Assembly: GCA_900546845.1 (NCBI GenBank)
Contig: UREK01000013.1
Span: 1-64,000, forward strand
Direction: 5' to 3'
Length of the DNA stretch: 64,000 nt
From: an uncultured Eubacteriales bacterium
GTDB lineage: Bacteria > Bacillota > Clostridia > Christensenellales > CAG-138
Shown: piece after piece, positions 19,471 to 27,492 of the stretch
How the letters are laid out: each line of letters opens with the position of its first letter
Position numbering within the stretch: the stretch's first letter is position 1
The notes under the pieces: generated by a model
What the model was told of the DNA's origin: nothing
The model's input: the letters and a program-made list of their open reading frames with translations, nothing else
The model's database searches: none
Made by a program: the position numbers and the translations under genes

Positions 19471-20289
19471 CTATATCCCATTCAGCCGGTCGTTCAGTTG
19501 TAAACCGGCGTTTGTCCAAAATTCCTCCAATGTTTTATTAAACTGCTGCGGAACGTCCATATTCACACAATGCCCAGCGCCTTGAAAGATGACCAATTTA
19601 CATTCCGGCTCGTTTTTCTTCCACATCTCTACGGCGGATAATTCCATTGGAATATCATGCTCGCCACAACCAATCAGTAACGGATAGTCTCTTGGCGTTG
19701 CCTGCCGAACATTTACCATAGTGTTCAGAGATGCTAAATACAGAAAGGATTTCTTCGGAAACTCAATATTCATCTCATAAAAGTCATTTTGCGCCTGTTC
19801 CGTATATGCGGATATTTTTTTATTTGACTTTGCGAACCATTTCGTAGAGAATACTGCTTTGAGCATCATAAGCATCTGTGCCGCACTATTTCCCTTCTGC
19901 ATTTTCGCATCGAGATTGTGAATGTCATATCCCCCAAAGCAAGCGAGGGATTGTACCGCTTCAGGGAACTGATTGGCAAAATCCTGCGCTAATACCGCTC
20001 CCAGCGAAATCCCGACAATATGTACCTTATCGATACTTTCTTTTTTTAGAACTTCGCTGATCCATGCCGACATTCTGTCTATGCTGTCACCTTTTTGCGT
20101 GTCAGTTGATTTTCCGTGACCAATCACATCAAGCGTCAGCACATTGTATTTATCTCGGAAATACGCAATCTGTGTTCTGAACATGTTATGATTGACAAAA
20201 GCGGCATGAAGGAAAAGCACCCACTCTGTATGCTCTGTACCGCTGACATAATAGACGATAGGGGAATTTTCCAATTTATATTGTTTCAT
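19471..20289 (-). CDS. Alpha/beta hydrolase
   Basis: A 272-aa hydrolase with the nucleophile elbow GISLGA (Ser 95), the oxyanion LFLHAAF region, Asp 212 in GEHDIP and His 240 in GAGHC, so the catalytic triad is intact. Its base composition is clearly more AT-rich than the surrounding genes. It overlaps the PadR-type regulator gene by 4 bp (ATGA) and is probably controlled by it. Substrate unknown; the family includes esterases and lipases of small substrates. The module looks horizontally acquired. Confidence 0.9.
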   Translation of the reverse strand: MKQYKLENSPIVYYVSGTEHTEWVLFLHAAFVNHNMFRTQIAYFRDKYNVLTLDVIGHGKSTDTQKGDSIDRMSAWISEVLKKESIDKVHIVGISLGAVLAQDFANQFPEAVQSLACFGGYDIHNLDAKMQKGNSAAQMLMMLKAVFSTKWFAKSNKKISAYTEQAQNDFYEMNIEFPKKSFLYLASLNTMVNVRQATPRDYPLLIGCGEHDIPMELSAVEMWKKNEPECKLVIFQGAGHCVNMDVPQQFNKTLEEFWTNAGLQLNDRLNGI

Positions 20290-20825
20290 ATTTCACCGTT
20301 CCTCATTTTACTTAATAGATTTTCAAACCAATCGATGTTGAATTTATAAAGGTCTTTTCCGTAAAAAGCTGATACAAGCTGATAATAAAAAATTTCTTTA
20401 TTGTTTTCAGGAACTTCAACATTCTTTGCTTCCTCACATATCATTTCCAACGCGCAATACCGTTCCTTTAGAAACGACAAATAGTTTTGTATGCTTGCTT
20501 CTCGGTTTTCCTTATCCGAGAAGCCCATAAAATAAATCTTTACCAGCTCCGGGCATCTGAGGCCCTGTTGTTCAATCGGCGTGTTTACCCACTCAAGAAA
20601 GTATTGTTTTCCACTTTCTGTTATGCGGTAGACTTTCTTATACTTCCCATTCTCAACAGTTTCTACATAGTCGATATATCCGCAATTCAACAGCTTTTTG
20701 ATAGCTGCCTGTATGCTTCCCATACTGCTGCTGTACATTAAGTTTAATCCCTTATCAATTCTCTCTCTCAGTTGGTATACCGTTCTGCTGCACAAGAGCA
20801 AAAGCCCAAGAATGATGTTGTCCAT
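20286..20825 (-). CDS. PadR family transcriptional regulator
   Basis: A 179-aa regulator. The winged helix contains DNIILGLLLLCSRTVYQLRERI, SMGSIQAAIKKLLNCGYID and KKVYRITESGKQYF; the C-terminal half is a helical dimerisation domain of the Vir type. The ATG at 20825 follows GAGGG; another ATG four codons upstream has no binding site. It is AT-rich like the hydrolase gene it overlaps. A perfect 14-bp palindrome at 20844-20857 overlaps the predicted transcription start and is a likely autoregulatory operator. Confidence 0.88.
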   Translation of the reverse strand: MDNIILGLLLLCSRTVYQLRERIDKGLNLMYSSSMGSIQAAIKKLLNCGYIDYVETVENGKYKKVYRITESGKQYFLEWVNTPIEQQGLRCPELVKIYFMGFSDKENREASIQNYLSFLKERYCALEMICEEAKNVEVPENNKEIFYYQLVSAFYGKDLYKFNIDWFENLLSKMRNGEI

Positions 20826-20843
20826 TGCCGCCCTCATTACTAT

Positions 20844-20857
20844 TAGTAATATTACTA
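20844..20857. promoter_or_regulatory. Palindromic candidate operator of the PadR-type regulator
   Basis: TAGTAATATTACTA, a perfect 14-bp inverted repeat lying directly downstream of and touching the -10 box. Position and symmetry fit a repressor dimer site; binding is inferred. Confidence 0.55.
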
Positions 20858-20884
20858 TTATACTCTAAGCTGCGCAAAAGTCAA
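20857..20884 (-). promoter_or_regulatory. Promoter of the padR/hydrolase operon
   Basis: TTGACT, 16-bp spacer, perfect TATAAT on the minus strand. Confidence 0.7.
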
Positions 20885-20990
20885 GTGGGGCGATATTCAC
20901 GAAAAAGCTGCAGCCGGATTTACGCTTACCATACATAGAGATTGCACATTGTATAAAATTGCCGACCGAAAAGAAAAGCGGCAGAGATTT

Positions 20991-21032
20991 TTACACTTGG
21001 CCGCCTATTTGCTCAAAAATTGATTTTTCCAT
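20991..21032 (-). pseudogene. 13-codon remnant resembling the start of TnpV
   Basis: A strong GGAGG site (9 nt spacing) leads into MEKSIFEQIGGQV followed by a stop. The first residues match, from memory, the highly conserved N-terminus (MEKSIFEQMGG) of TnpV-type proteins of Clostridial transposons. After the stop the same frame stays open for 41 codons and includes MYGKRKSGCSFF before TAG at 20865-20867. The reading is that an element once sat here and was deleted down to its edge. Confidence 0.5.
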
Positions 21033-21077
21033 TGCCTAAACCTCCATACTCCTGACTTTGAATTTCTGTATAAAGAA

Positions 21078-21117
21078 AGACAGCGTGGAAAGCATTTTGC
21101 CTTTCACGCTGTCTTTT
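21078..21117. terminator. Bidirectional terminator downstream of the MmcQ/YjbR gene
   Basis: Stem AGACAGCGTG/CACGCTGTCT extended by GAAAG/CTTT, flanked by TTTT on the plus strand and TTTCTTT on the minus strand. It lies about 100 bp downstream of the stop codon at 21213. Confidence 0.75.
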
Positions 21118-21212
21118 GCCTTTGCAATTCCCATAAAACTGATGTTTGATTGTTGTTTTCAAATTACTTTCCTATGTGGCGTTGGCATTTCCGGCGCTCC
21201 TTGTGTTTTTGT

Positions 21213-21596
21213 TTATTCTCCTTTGATCTCCCGCTGCACCTTCTTAGTGAGCTTGGCGAACACCAGCTCGTAGGACATGTCGCACATCGCGCGCAGGGTC
21301 TCCTCCGGCACGGCGCCATCCAGATACACGCTGTTCCAGGTACGCTTATCCGAATAGAACCCCGGCACCACATCCACATACTGCTGGCGGAACAGTTCCG
21401 CGAGCATGGGGTCGCATTTGAGCAGCACCATCGTACGCCCAGCGTGGGGCTTGTAAGCCTCGCCCGGCGTGCAGATGGCCGCAAACTGCTTCCCAGCCAC
21501 AAGGTAGCGCAGCCACTCCCACTCTGCCTTGTAATCGCGCGTCGCGCCCGGCTTGCTCAAAAGGTAGCTGTCCAGCCAATCATAGTTGTTTTTCAT
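21213..21596 (-). CDS. MmcQ/YjbR family DNA-binding-like protein
   Basis: A 127-aa protein of the CyaY-like MmcQ/YjbR fold: YLLSKPGATRDYKAEWEW, then AAICTPGEAYKPHAGRTMVLLKCDP, PGFYSDKRTWNSVYLDG and the C-terminal SYELVFAKLTKKVQ. Family function is not firmly known. The start at 21596 uses AAGG 9 nt upstream; an ATG at 21626 overlapping the stop of the ABC ATPase gene is possible. It sits at the end of the amino acid transporter operon. Confidence 0.85.
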   Translation of the reverse strand: MKNNYDWLDSYLLSKPGATRDYKAEWEWLRYLVAGKQFAAICTPGEAYKPHAGRTMVLLKCDPMLAELFRQQYVDVVPGFYSDKRTWNSVYLDGAVPEETLRAMCDMSYELVFAKLTKKVQREIKGE

Positions 21597-21622
21597 CGTA
21601 AGGATACCTTTGCCTTTCATCG

Positions 21623-22363
21623 TCATAATACCTTTGCAAGGAAGCTCTTCAGCCGGCCGCTCTTCGGGTTGTCAAAGAGTTCCCTGGGCGTGTCCTGCTC
21701 AACAATGCGTCCGCCATCCATGAACAGCACGCGGGATGCGACCTCGCGCGCAAAGCCCATCTCGTGCGTCACGACGACCATAGTCATGCCGTCCCGCGCC
21801 AGGCCGCGCATCACCTCGAGCACCTCACCGACCATCTCCGGGTCGAGCGCGCTCGTCGGCTCGTCAAAAAGCATCACGTCCGGCTGCATCGCAAGCGCGC
21901 GCACGATGGCGATGCGCTGCTTCTGCCCGCCTGAAAGCTGCGCAGGGTATGCGCCCGCCCGGTCCGCAAGGCCCACGCGCGCAAGCAGCGCCATAGCGCG
22001 CTCGTTCGCCTCCGCCTCGCTGAGCCTTTGCAGCTTCATCGGCGCGAGCGTCAGGTTTTTGAGGATCGTCATATGCGGGAACAGGTTGAATTGCTGGAAC
22101 ACCATCCCCATCTTCTGCCGGAGCTTATTGATGTCCGTCTTAGGGTCGGTGATGTCCACGCCTTCCATCAGCACATGCCCTGCGGTCGGCACCTCCAGCA
22201 GGTTCAAGGAGCGCAGGAACGTGGATTTTCCCGACCCGGACGGGCCGATGACCGCCACCACCTCGCCTTCATAAATCGTTTCCGAAATGTCCTCCAGCGC
22301 ATGCACCTCGCCGAAGTATTTTTTGAGGCCTTGCACCTCGATGAGCGGATTACCTTGCGCCAT
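21623..22363 (-). CDS. Polar amino acid ABC transporter, ATP-binding protein (GlnQ-like)
   Basis: A 246-aa ATPase. Walker [11 protein letters not shown] near residue 40, Q-loop [11 protein letters not shown], signature [15 protein letters not shown], Walker [15 protein letters not shown] and switch His [10 protein letters not shown] are all intact. It powers import through the permease encoded just upstream; the genes overlap by 14 bp. GGAGG lies before the ATG. The family imports polar amino acids such as glutamine, arginine or cystine; the exact substrate is unknown. Confidence 0.97.
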   Translation of the reverse strand: MAQGNPLIEVQGLKKYFGEVHALEDISETIYEGEVVAVIGPSGSGKSTFLRSLNLLEVPTAGHVLMEGVDITDPKTDINKLRQKMGMVFQQFNLFPHMTILKNLTLAPMKLQRLSEAEANERAMALLARVGLADRAGAYPAQLSGGQKQRIAIVRALAMQPDVMLFDEPTSALDPEMVGEVLEVMRGLARDGMTMVVVTHEMGFAREVASRVLFMDGGRIVEQDTPRELFDNPKSGRLKSFLAKVL

Positions 22364-23099
22364 TGCGAAGCCTCCTTTCCAGCCTCGTCACGCCCGCGGA
22401 AAGCACCACGACCATGATAAGGTATATGAGCGCCACGGCAAGCAGGGGGAAGAACGCCGCAAACGTGCGGCTGCGGATGATGTCGCCCGCCTTCGTGAGA
22501 TCTATCAGTCCGATATAGCCGGAAACGGAAGTTTCCTTCAGCAGCGTGATGAACTCGTTGGCCAGCGCGGGCAGGACGTTTTTGAACGCCTGCGGCATCA
22601 CGATGTGCCACATCGTCTGCCCATAGCTGAAGCCGAGGCTGCGCCCGGCTTCAAACTGCCCTTCATCAATGCTCATGACGCCGGAGCGGAACACCTCCGC
22701 CACATAGGCGGCGGAATTGAGCCCGAACGCAATGATCGCCACGATCACGGTGTCGATCATAACGGATGAGAAAATGACGAAATTGATGATGAGCAGCTGC
22801 ACCACCACCGGCGTGCCGCGCACGACCGTGATGTAAAGCCTTGCGATCCAATTCAGGAAGCGCAGGCGGCCGGTTTTGTCCGCTGTGGTGCGGATGATGG
22901 CGAGCACCGCACCCAGGATGATCCCTGCAACAGCCGCGAAAAACGCGACCTCCAGCGTCACGCCCAAGCCGCGCACCAGGTACTTCCAGCGGTCCTCCTT
23001 AATGAAGTTCAGGTAAAAATCCGCGTTCAGGTCTGCCCATGTGCTTTGCAGCCACGCGAAAATGGTTTCAAAAAAAGCGCTGATGTCGATCGCTGCCAT
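22350..23099 (-). CDS. Polar amino acid ABC transporter, permease
   Basis: A 249-aa inner membrane permease of the HisM/GlnP type with five or six helices. The cytoplasmic EAA loop is seen in [30 protein letters not shown], shown here in part as [12 protein letters not shown]. The [10 protein letters not shown] motif after the second helix is typical of the family. GGGAGGG precedes the ATG. A separate promoter at 23214-23242 and a 13-bp hairpin lie between it and the binding-protein gene. Confidence 0.95.
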   Translation of the reverse strand: MAAIDISAFFETIFAWLQSTWADLNADFYLNFIKEDRWKYLVRGLGVTLEVAFFAAVAGIILGAVLAIIRTTADKTGRLRFLNWIARLYITVVRGTPVVVQLLIINFVIFSSVMIDTVIVAIIAFGLNSAAYVAEVFRSGVMSIDEGQFEAGRSLGFSYGQTMWHIVMPQAFKNVLPALANEFITLLKETSVSGYIGLIDLTKAGDIIRSRTFAAFFPLLAVALIYLIMVVVLSAGVTRLERRLRNGAR

Positions 23100-23163
23100 G
23101 CTCCCTCCCGATTCAGAATTTCGCTTTCCGGTTGTTTATGAAGACCTGTGTGTAAGGGCAACC

Positions 23164-23192
23164 ATGCCGCAGGCAGAAACTGCCTGCGGCAT
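23164..23192. other. Strong intercistronic hairpin between binding protein and permease genes
   Basis: A perfect 13-bp stem (ATGCCGCAGGCAG/CTGCCTGCGGCAT) with an AAA loop and no T run. In ABC import operons such hairpins often protect the 3-prime end of the binding-protein message and set unequal expression. That role is inferred from position. Confidence 0.65.
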
Positions 23193-23213
23193 ATCGGCTT
23201 CCCTGTCGTTTTT

Positions 23214-23242
23214 ATTATACGGGATCTCCCGTGCCCCCACAA
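23214..23242 (-). promoter_or_regulatory. Internal promoter for permease/ATPase genes
   Basis: TTGTGG, 17-bp spacer, perfect TATAAT, just after the binding-protein stop codon. Confidence 0.5.
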
Positions 23243-23256
23243 GGGCGCGCATGCGG

Positions 23257-24081
23257 TTATTTCGCGCGCACGATGATGACCTGCGTAGAGGTCGTATAGG
23301 GCTCAGTGAAGTCCACGTTTACGAGGCGGTCCTCCGTGATCGTAAGGCCGGCCACGCCAATATCCGCCTTGCCCGTCTGCACGGAGGTCACGATGGAATC
23401 AAAGGCGATGTCCTGCACCTCAAGCTCCATCTTCAGGATGTCCGCGATGGCCTGCGCAAGGTCCACGTCGATGCCGACGATCTTGCCTTCGCCGCCTTCG
23501 TAGTACTCATACGGCGGGAAGGTGGCTTCCGTCACCATCACGAGCTTGCCGTTTGAATAATCCGTGTTGCTGGAAACGTAGGGCATCGTTCCCTTCACAT
23601 CGTCCTCGCCGATGTAGTTTGCGATGATGTTGGCAAGCGTTCCGTTCTCCTTCAGAGCCGCAAGCGCCGCGTTGATCTGATCCTTGAGTTCGGTGTTCCC
23701 CTTGGCGACGCAGATGGCGTAGTCTTCGGGCTCAAACGCTTCCTCCAGGATTGCCAGGTCGTCGTTGGCGTCAACATAATACTTCGCGGGCTGCTCGTCC
23801 AGGATGATGCAGTCGAGCTTGCCCTGCTTGAGCGCCTGCACTGCGTCGTTTGTCTTGGTATAGCGTTCCACAGCGGCGACGTTCTCGCCGTATGTTTCCG
23901 CATCCTCATATTCGGATGCGTATACGATGTCTCCCGTCGTGCCAAGCTGAACGCCGATGGTCTTGCCCGGCAGGTCATCCAGGCTGAACACAGTATTCGC
24001 CGGGGCGCTCGCGCAGCCTGCGGCCAGCATCAGCATCGCCGCCGCGCAGAGCACGCACAGCATGGTTTTGATCAATTTCAT
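23257..24081 (-). CDS. Amino acid ABC transporter substrate-binding lipoprotein, apparently circularly permuted
   Basis: A 274-aa lipoprotein (lipobox LAAGC, Cys 23). The two halves of the family 3 binding-protein fold are in reversed order. Residues 35-160 correspond to the usual C-terminal half (DDLPGKTIGVQLGTTGD, DAVQALKQGKLDC, AICVAKGN, LANIIANYIG). Residues 178-274 correspond to the usual N-terminal half (KLVMVTEATFPPYEYYEG, IVGIDVDLAQAIADIL, GVAGLTITEDR, VDFTEPYTTSTQVIIVRAK), where canonical proteins start. The protein ends exactly where the canonical one would cross to the second half. GGGAGG precedes the ATG at 24081. First gene of the transporter operon. Confidence 0.9.
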   Translation of the reverse strand: MKLIKTMLCVLCAAAMLMLAAGCASAPANTVFSLDDLPGKTIGVQLGTTGDIVYASEYEDAETYGENVAAVERYTKTNDAVQALKQGKLDCIILDEQPAKYYVDANDDLAILEEAFEPEDYAICVAKGNTELKDQINAALAALKENGTLANIIANYIGEDDVKGTMPYVSSNTDYSNGKLVMVTEATFPPYEYYEGGEGKIVGIDVDLAQAIADILKMELEVQDIAFDSIVTSVQTGKADIGVAGLTITEDRLVNVDFTEPYTTSTQVIIVRAK

Positions 24082-24348
24082 TCTGTTTTCCTCCCCAATG
24101 TTGTTCCTGTTGTACAGCGGCATTATACTCTTTCGCAGAGAGGATTGCAAGGGATTTTTCAAATTTTTATGCGTGTTTTTCGGTTATATATTCTCATTAT
24201 AGCCGTCTTTCTGCTTTTTTAGCTTTTTGTAATGAAATATTATTCATCGTTCGTTTGTTTATGCGTCTCCGCTTCCGAACCTTGCCATGACGCCACATAG
24301 CATCGCCGCGCTGCATCGTGCAAAAAGGCGCGCATATTATGCACACGC
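24082..24348. other. Promoter-bearing intergenic region upstream of the binding-protein gene
   Basis: Besides the binding-protein promoter (24122-24150) this AT-rich stretch has no gene or clear structure up to the hairpin left of TFR copy D. With the repeat it makes a gene-free interval of about 530 bp between 24082 and 24608. Confidence 0.6.
24122..24150 (-). promoter_or_regulatory. Promoter of the amino acid transporter operon
   Basis: TTGCAA, 17-bp spacer, perfect TATAAT, about 35 nt upstream of the ATG at 24081. Confidence 0.75.
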
Positions 24349-24371
24349 AAAAAGGAGGGCTTCCCCTCCTT
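24349..24371 (-). terminator. Terminator left of TFR copy D
   Basis: Stem AAGGAGGG/CCCTCCTT with a 4-nt loop and five Ts on the minus strand. Its twin at 24572-24592 on the other side of the repeat has the same stem and one loop difference. Both serve the histidine kinase gene. Confidence 0.85.
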
Positions 24372-24372
24372 G

Positions 24373-24570
24373 CAGAGTGTCGAAAAAGTTCTTCGGGATT
24401 GTCAAGGGCCGCAGCCCTTGACTTTCAATCGCGAGCAGCGACCTGCGCGGTGCGAGCGAAAAGCCTTGCGCAGCAAGGCTTTCTTTACACGGAGCGCTGG
24501 CCGCGCCATCGGCGCAAGCGCGACGTGCAATCCTCGATCAAGTGGCATCTGCCACTTGATCGACAGCCTG
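24373..24570 (-). repeat. TFR repeat, copy D (198 bp)
   Basis: Complete unit in minus orientation, downstream of the histidine kinase gene. The two flanking hairpins (24351-24371 and 24572-24592, 21 bp) differ at one base. The inner hairpins are as in copy C. The right terminal repeat reads CAGAGTGTCGAA here, slightly diverged. Confidence 0.95.
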
Positions 24571-24608
24571 AAAAGGAGGGTTTCCCCTCCTTTGCGCTTT
24601 CAATCCGC

Positions 24609-26237
24609 CTATCCTTCCGCCGCCGCGAAACGCAGCTCCGCCTTGAACAGGTCGCAGTCAATGGAGATCCCAAAGCGGCCGCCCTGCAGCTCCGTCAGGC
24701 TCCGGGCGATGGAAAGCCCAAGGCCGCTCCCCTCGCTCGTGCGGGCGCTGTCCCCGCGCACAAAGCGCTCCATCAGCTCCTCCTCCGAAATGTTCAGCGG
24801 ATCGCGGGATACGTTTTTGAGCGCGATCGCAACGTCCGCCCCCTCCTGGGTCACGCCGGCATAAACCCGTGTGCCGGGCTGCCCGTATTTTGCGATGTTC
24901 CCAAGAAGGTTGTCGAACACGCGCCAGAGCAGGCGTCCGTCCGCCAGGATAGAGGCGGATCCGCCCGGGGTCTGCATCACAACAACAAGCCCCGCTCGCT
25001 GGAAGCGCTCCTCGTATTCCGCAAGGCATTGGCCCAGCAATTCCACTGCATCCGTGCGGGCAAGCTCCACCTTGATATTCCCCGTGGCGGCCTTGGAAGC
25101 CTCCAGAACGTCCTCCGTCAGTTTTTTCAGGCGGTGCGCCTGCCGGTCGAGCACGGCGATGTATTCCCCCGCCGCATCGCTGGCCGCAGGTTCTTTTTTC
25201 AGCAGGTCAACATAATTCAGGATGGACGTCAACGGCGTTTTGATGTCATGCGAAACGTTTGTGATGAGCTCGGTCTTGAGCCGCTCGCTCTTCATGCGTT
25301 CCTCCACGGCGCGCGTCATGCCCTCGCCGATGCTGTTGAGGTTTTCTCCGTGGCGTTTGAGCTCGAAGAACATGCGCTCCGTCGGCACATGGTAGGAAAG
25401 GTCGCCTTCCGCAAGGCGCTTCGCCCCCTCCTTGAGCTGAGCTATTTGCAGGATAAAGAAGCAGAGTACGAGCAGAATCGTCATGTTCAGGCCAATCCAG
25501 AACAGCGCCGCCATCCCGCTGTAATACGTTTCCCGGCAGACGAGAAGCATCACGAGCGAATACACGCTGTACCCAAGGATCCCCTTCCAGAGCAACGGCA
25601 GGTTCCGGCAAAGCGTGCGGACCCCCCGCCCCATCCAGCGCACCGCGCGCCAGCAGAGCCGCAGCAGGCGGTAGGTGACCGTGTTGCGCCAGAGCGTGCC
25701 GGTTTTTATGCGCGTCGAGAGCGTCATGCAGGATGCGAGCACGATGAGCACGGCCGCTTCCACGCTGAGGGCGAACAGGATCCATTCCATCAAATACGCG
25801 GCGCTGCCGTGTCCATCCACGAGCAGGGAGGGTATCCCGTCCCAGGCAATCACGTCACAAGCCGCATTCACAGCCAAGCAGCCGAGCAGGAACGCCGCGA
25901 GCGCATACAGGTCAAACGGGACCTTATCCTGCAGGTTGAGCACGGCTTCCTCCCGCCCGGCCCGGCGCCCCGCGCCGCAGAGCAGGAAGAGCAACAGCGC
26001 GGTGCAGAGCAGGAAGGCGATCACAGTCAGCACGGGTATGGCAGTGCGCTCACGGTAAAGGAGCGCCTCCCCCTGCGCGTTGCGCGCCGTATCCTCCCGC
26101 AGTTCCCCTTCGTCCCAATAATATCCCTGGCCGGCCATCATCCCGGTAAGGCAGACCCCGGCAATCACCGCGAACGAAAACAGTGCGAAGAGGAAGATGG
26201 CCGTGATCTTCGCGCCGAGGCTATGGGTAAGTTTCAT
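24609..26237 (-). CDS. Sensor histidine kinase (VanS/PhoR-like)
   Basis: A 542-aa membrane kinase. The N-terminal 290 residues carry about six hydrophobic segments, more than the usual two, then HAMP-like LKEGAKRLAEGDLSYHVP. The phosphoacceptor is His 330 (NVSHDIKTPLTSI); N box NLLGNIAKYG near 443 and G box GSGLGLSIA near 503 complete the ATPase core. GGAGG precedes the ATG, which overlaps the stop of the response regulator gene (ATGA). With its multi-helix sensor region it may detect a membrane or cell-envelope signal; the signal is not predictable. Confidence 0.95.
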   Translation of the reverse strand: MKLTHSLGAKITAIFLFALFSFAVIAGVCLTGMMAGQGYYWDEGELREDTARNAQGEALLYRERTAIPVLTVIAFLLCTALLLFLLCGAGRRAGREEAVLNLQDKVPFDLYALAAFLLGCLAVNAACDVIAWDGIPSLLVDGHGSAAYLMEWILFALSVEAAVLIVLASCMTLSTRIKTGTLWRNTVTYRLLRLCWRAVRWMGRGVRTLCRNLPLLWKGILGYSVYSLVMLLVCRETYYSGMAALFWIGLNMTILLVLCFFILQIAQLKEGAKRLAEGDLSYHVPTERMFFELKRHGENLNSIGEGMTRAVEERMKSERLKTELITNVSHDIKTPLTSILNYVDLLKKEPAASDAAGEYIAVLDRQAHRLKKLTEDVLEASKAATGNIKVELARTDAVELLGQCLAEYEERFQRAGLVVVMQTPGGSASILADGRLLWRVFDNLLGNIAKYGQPGTRVYAGVTQEGADVAIALKNVSRDPLNISEEELMERFVRGDSARTSEGSGLGLSIARSLTELQGGRFGISIDCDLFKAELRFAAAEG

Positions 26238-26941
26238 CGCTTGCCTCCTTTTTCAAACTTGTACCCCTGCCCCCACACAACCTTGAGGTAGCGCGGCTCG
26301 GCGGGGTTGATCTCGAGCTTTTCCCGGATGTGCCGGATATGCACCGCAACGGTGTTCTCCGCGCCCCACGCGGGGTCTTTCCAAACAAGCTCATAAATGC
26401 GGGCGGAGGAAAACACCTTGCCCGCGTTTTCCATCAGCAGTTTCAAGATGCTGTATTCGATCGGCGTGAGGTTCACGGGTTCGCCGTCGAGCGTGACGGT
26501 CTTTGCGTCGTCATTGATCTCCACGCCGTCGATGGAGATAATGGAGGGGTTCTTTTCCATGCCGCTCATGCCGCCAAGCATGGTGTAGCGCCGCAGTTGG
26601 GAGCGCACGCGGGCGATCACCTCCATCGGGTTGAAGGGCTTGGTCACATAGTCGTCCGCGCCGATGGAAAGGCCGAGCACCTTGTCCGTGTCCTCGCTCT
26701 TGGCCGTGAGCAGGATCACGGGGATGTTGCTCTTTTCCCGGAGCGCCGCCGTCGCGGCGAGGCCATCGAGCCCGGGCATCATGATGTCCAACAGCGCGAG
26801 GTGTACCGTCTCGCGGGAAATGATGTCGAGCGCCTCCCGGCCGTTGTAGGCTTCGAACGTGCGGTAGCCCTCCGCGGTCAGGTAGATCTTCAGCGCAGCC
26901 ACGATGTCCCGGTCGTCATCACAGATGAGGATATTGTACAT
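26234..26941 (-). CDS. OmpR/PhoB family response regulator (VanR-like)
   Basis: A 235-aa regulator. Receiver domain with Asp 52 (LALLDIMMPGLDG), the acidic pair CDDD near residue 8 and Lys in LTAKSEDTDK; C-terminal winged helix with LTPIEYSILKLLMENAGKVFS and NTVAVHIRHIREKLE. It forms one operon with the kinase (4-bp overlap). GGGGAG lies 11 nt before the ATG. Target genes are unknown. Confidence 0.96.
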   Translation of the reverse strand: MYNILICDDDRDIVAALKIYLTAEGYRTFEAYNGREALDIISRETVHLALLDIMMPGLDGLAATAALREKSNIPVILLTAKSEDTDKVLGLSIGADDYVTKPFNPMEVIARVRSQLRRYTMLGGMSGMEKNPSIISIDGVEINDDAKTVTLDGEPVNLTPIEYSILKLLMENAGKVFSSARIYELVWKDPAWGAENTVAVHIRHIREKLEINPAEPRYLKVVWGQGYKFEKGGKR

Positions 26942-27189
26942 GCATGTTTTCTCCCCTTTTGGTTTGCACGCTCATTGTAACATGGCGCGAATTAAAAGCG
27001 TAGTGGCAAAGGGATTAAGATTTATTTAACAGGATTCCCGCTATGCGGGAACGGAAAACCCAGGGATGCGCGGATATGATGAGCCTGCGCCGCTCTGGCC
27101 TCTGCGGTTCTTTAAAACGGCAGCTGCGGCAAAGAGGCAATCCTCAGTCAACGGCTCACGCCGTTGGCAGCTCCTTTCAAAAGGAGCCT
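26942..27189. other. Intergenic region with several hairpins, left of TFR copy E
   Basis: After the response regulator promoter region there are hairpins at 27035-27051 (TTCCCGC/GCGGGAA), 27098-27138 (GCCTCT/AGAGGC around a GC-rich interior), 27149-27166 (CAACGGC/GCCGTTG) and 27170-27187 (GCTCCTT/AAGGAGC). No coding sequence is convincing. With copy E and the following AT-rich stretch this is the longest gene-free interval of the window (26942-27576). Confidence 0.55.
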
Positions 27190-27387
27190 CAGCTTGTCGA
27201 AAAAATCTCTCAGGGATTGTCAAGGGCCGCAGCCCTTGACTTTCCATCGCGAGCAGCGACCTGTACGGTGCGAGCGAAAAGCCTTGCGCCGCAAGGCTTT
27301 CTTTACACGGAGCGCTGGCCGCGCCATCGGCGCAAGCGCGACGTGAGTTCCTCATAAAGTGGCATCTGCCACTTTATCGACAGCCTG
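27190..27387 (-). repeat. TFR repeat, copy E (198 bp)
   Basis: Complete unit in minus orientation, here between two divergent genes instead of behind a gene. The left flank is the hairpin 27170-27187. The right flank (27388-27407) shares only a short AAAAGGnGCC motif with it, so the duplication is eroded or absent. One end palindrome has also lost a few bases. Confidence 0.9.
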
Positions 27388-27456
27388 AAAAGGGGCCTTT
27401 TGGCTCGTGTTTTTCGAAGCCTGCAAATATCTACTTGAGTAATTGAAGATCAACAG

Positions 27457-27492
27457 ATATTACGTTTTATATTACGTTTTATATTACGTTTT
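27457..27492. promoter_or_regulatory. Three exact tandem 12-bp repeats upstream of the DUF6809 gene
   Basis: ATATTACGTTTT occurs three times head to tail at 27457, 27469 and 27481, about one helical turn apart. The stretch ends at TTGCAC, a possible -35 box (17 bp to TACATT). Two further TATAAT-like sequences lie before the gene at 27577. The arrangement suggests a site for a DNA-binding regulator; no replication gene is near, so an origin is unlikely. Confidence 0.55.

Larger units (their letters stand above)
20885..21212. other. Gene-free stretch of 328 bp holding a mobile-element remnant and a terminator
   Basis: Between the padR promoter and the MmcQ/YjbR gene there is no intact gene. 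It holds the TnpV-like 13-codon remnant (20991-21032), an in-frame open stretch after its stop reaching the padR promoter, and the terminator hairpin at 21078-21114. The AT content matches the hydrolase/PadR patch, so the whole 19.4-21.06 kb interval may have arrived together. Confidence 0.6.

Noticed and set aside
20865..20990. Open stretch with MYGKRKSGCSFF as a separate small gene
   Set aside because: No ribosome site before its ATG and it ends inside the padR promoter; more likely part of the decayed element.
24318..26291. Long plus-strand frame opposite the histidine kinase gene
   Set aside because: Arg/His/Pro-rich shadow of a real GC-rich gene; no domain and no ribosome site. The same applies to the long frames opposite the exporter genes, alpha-galactosidase and glgP.
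27457..27492. Replication origin iterons
   Set aside because: No dnaA, rep or par gene and no DnaA boxes nearby; a regulatory array is the simpler reading.
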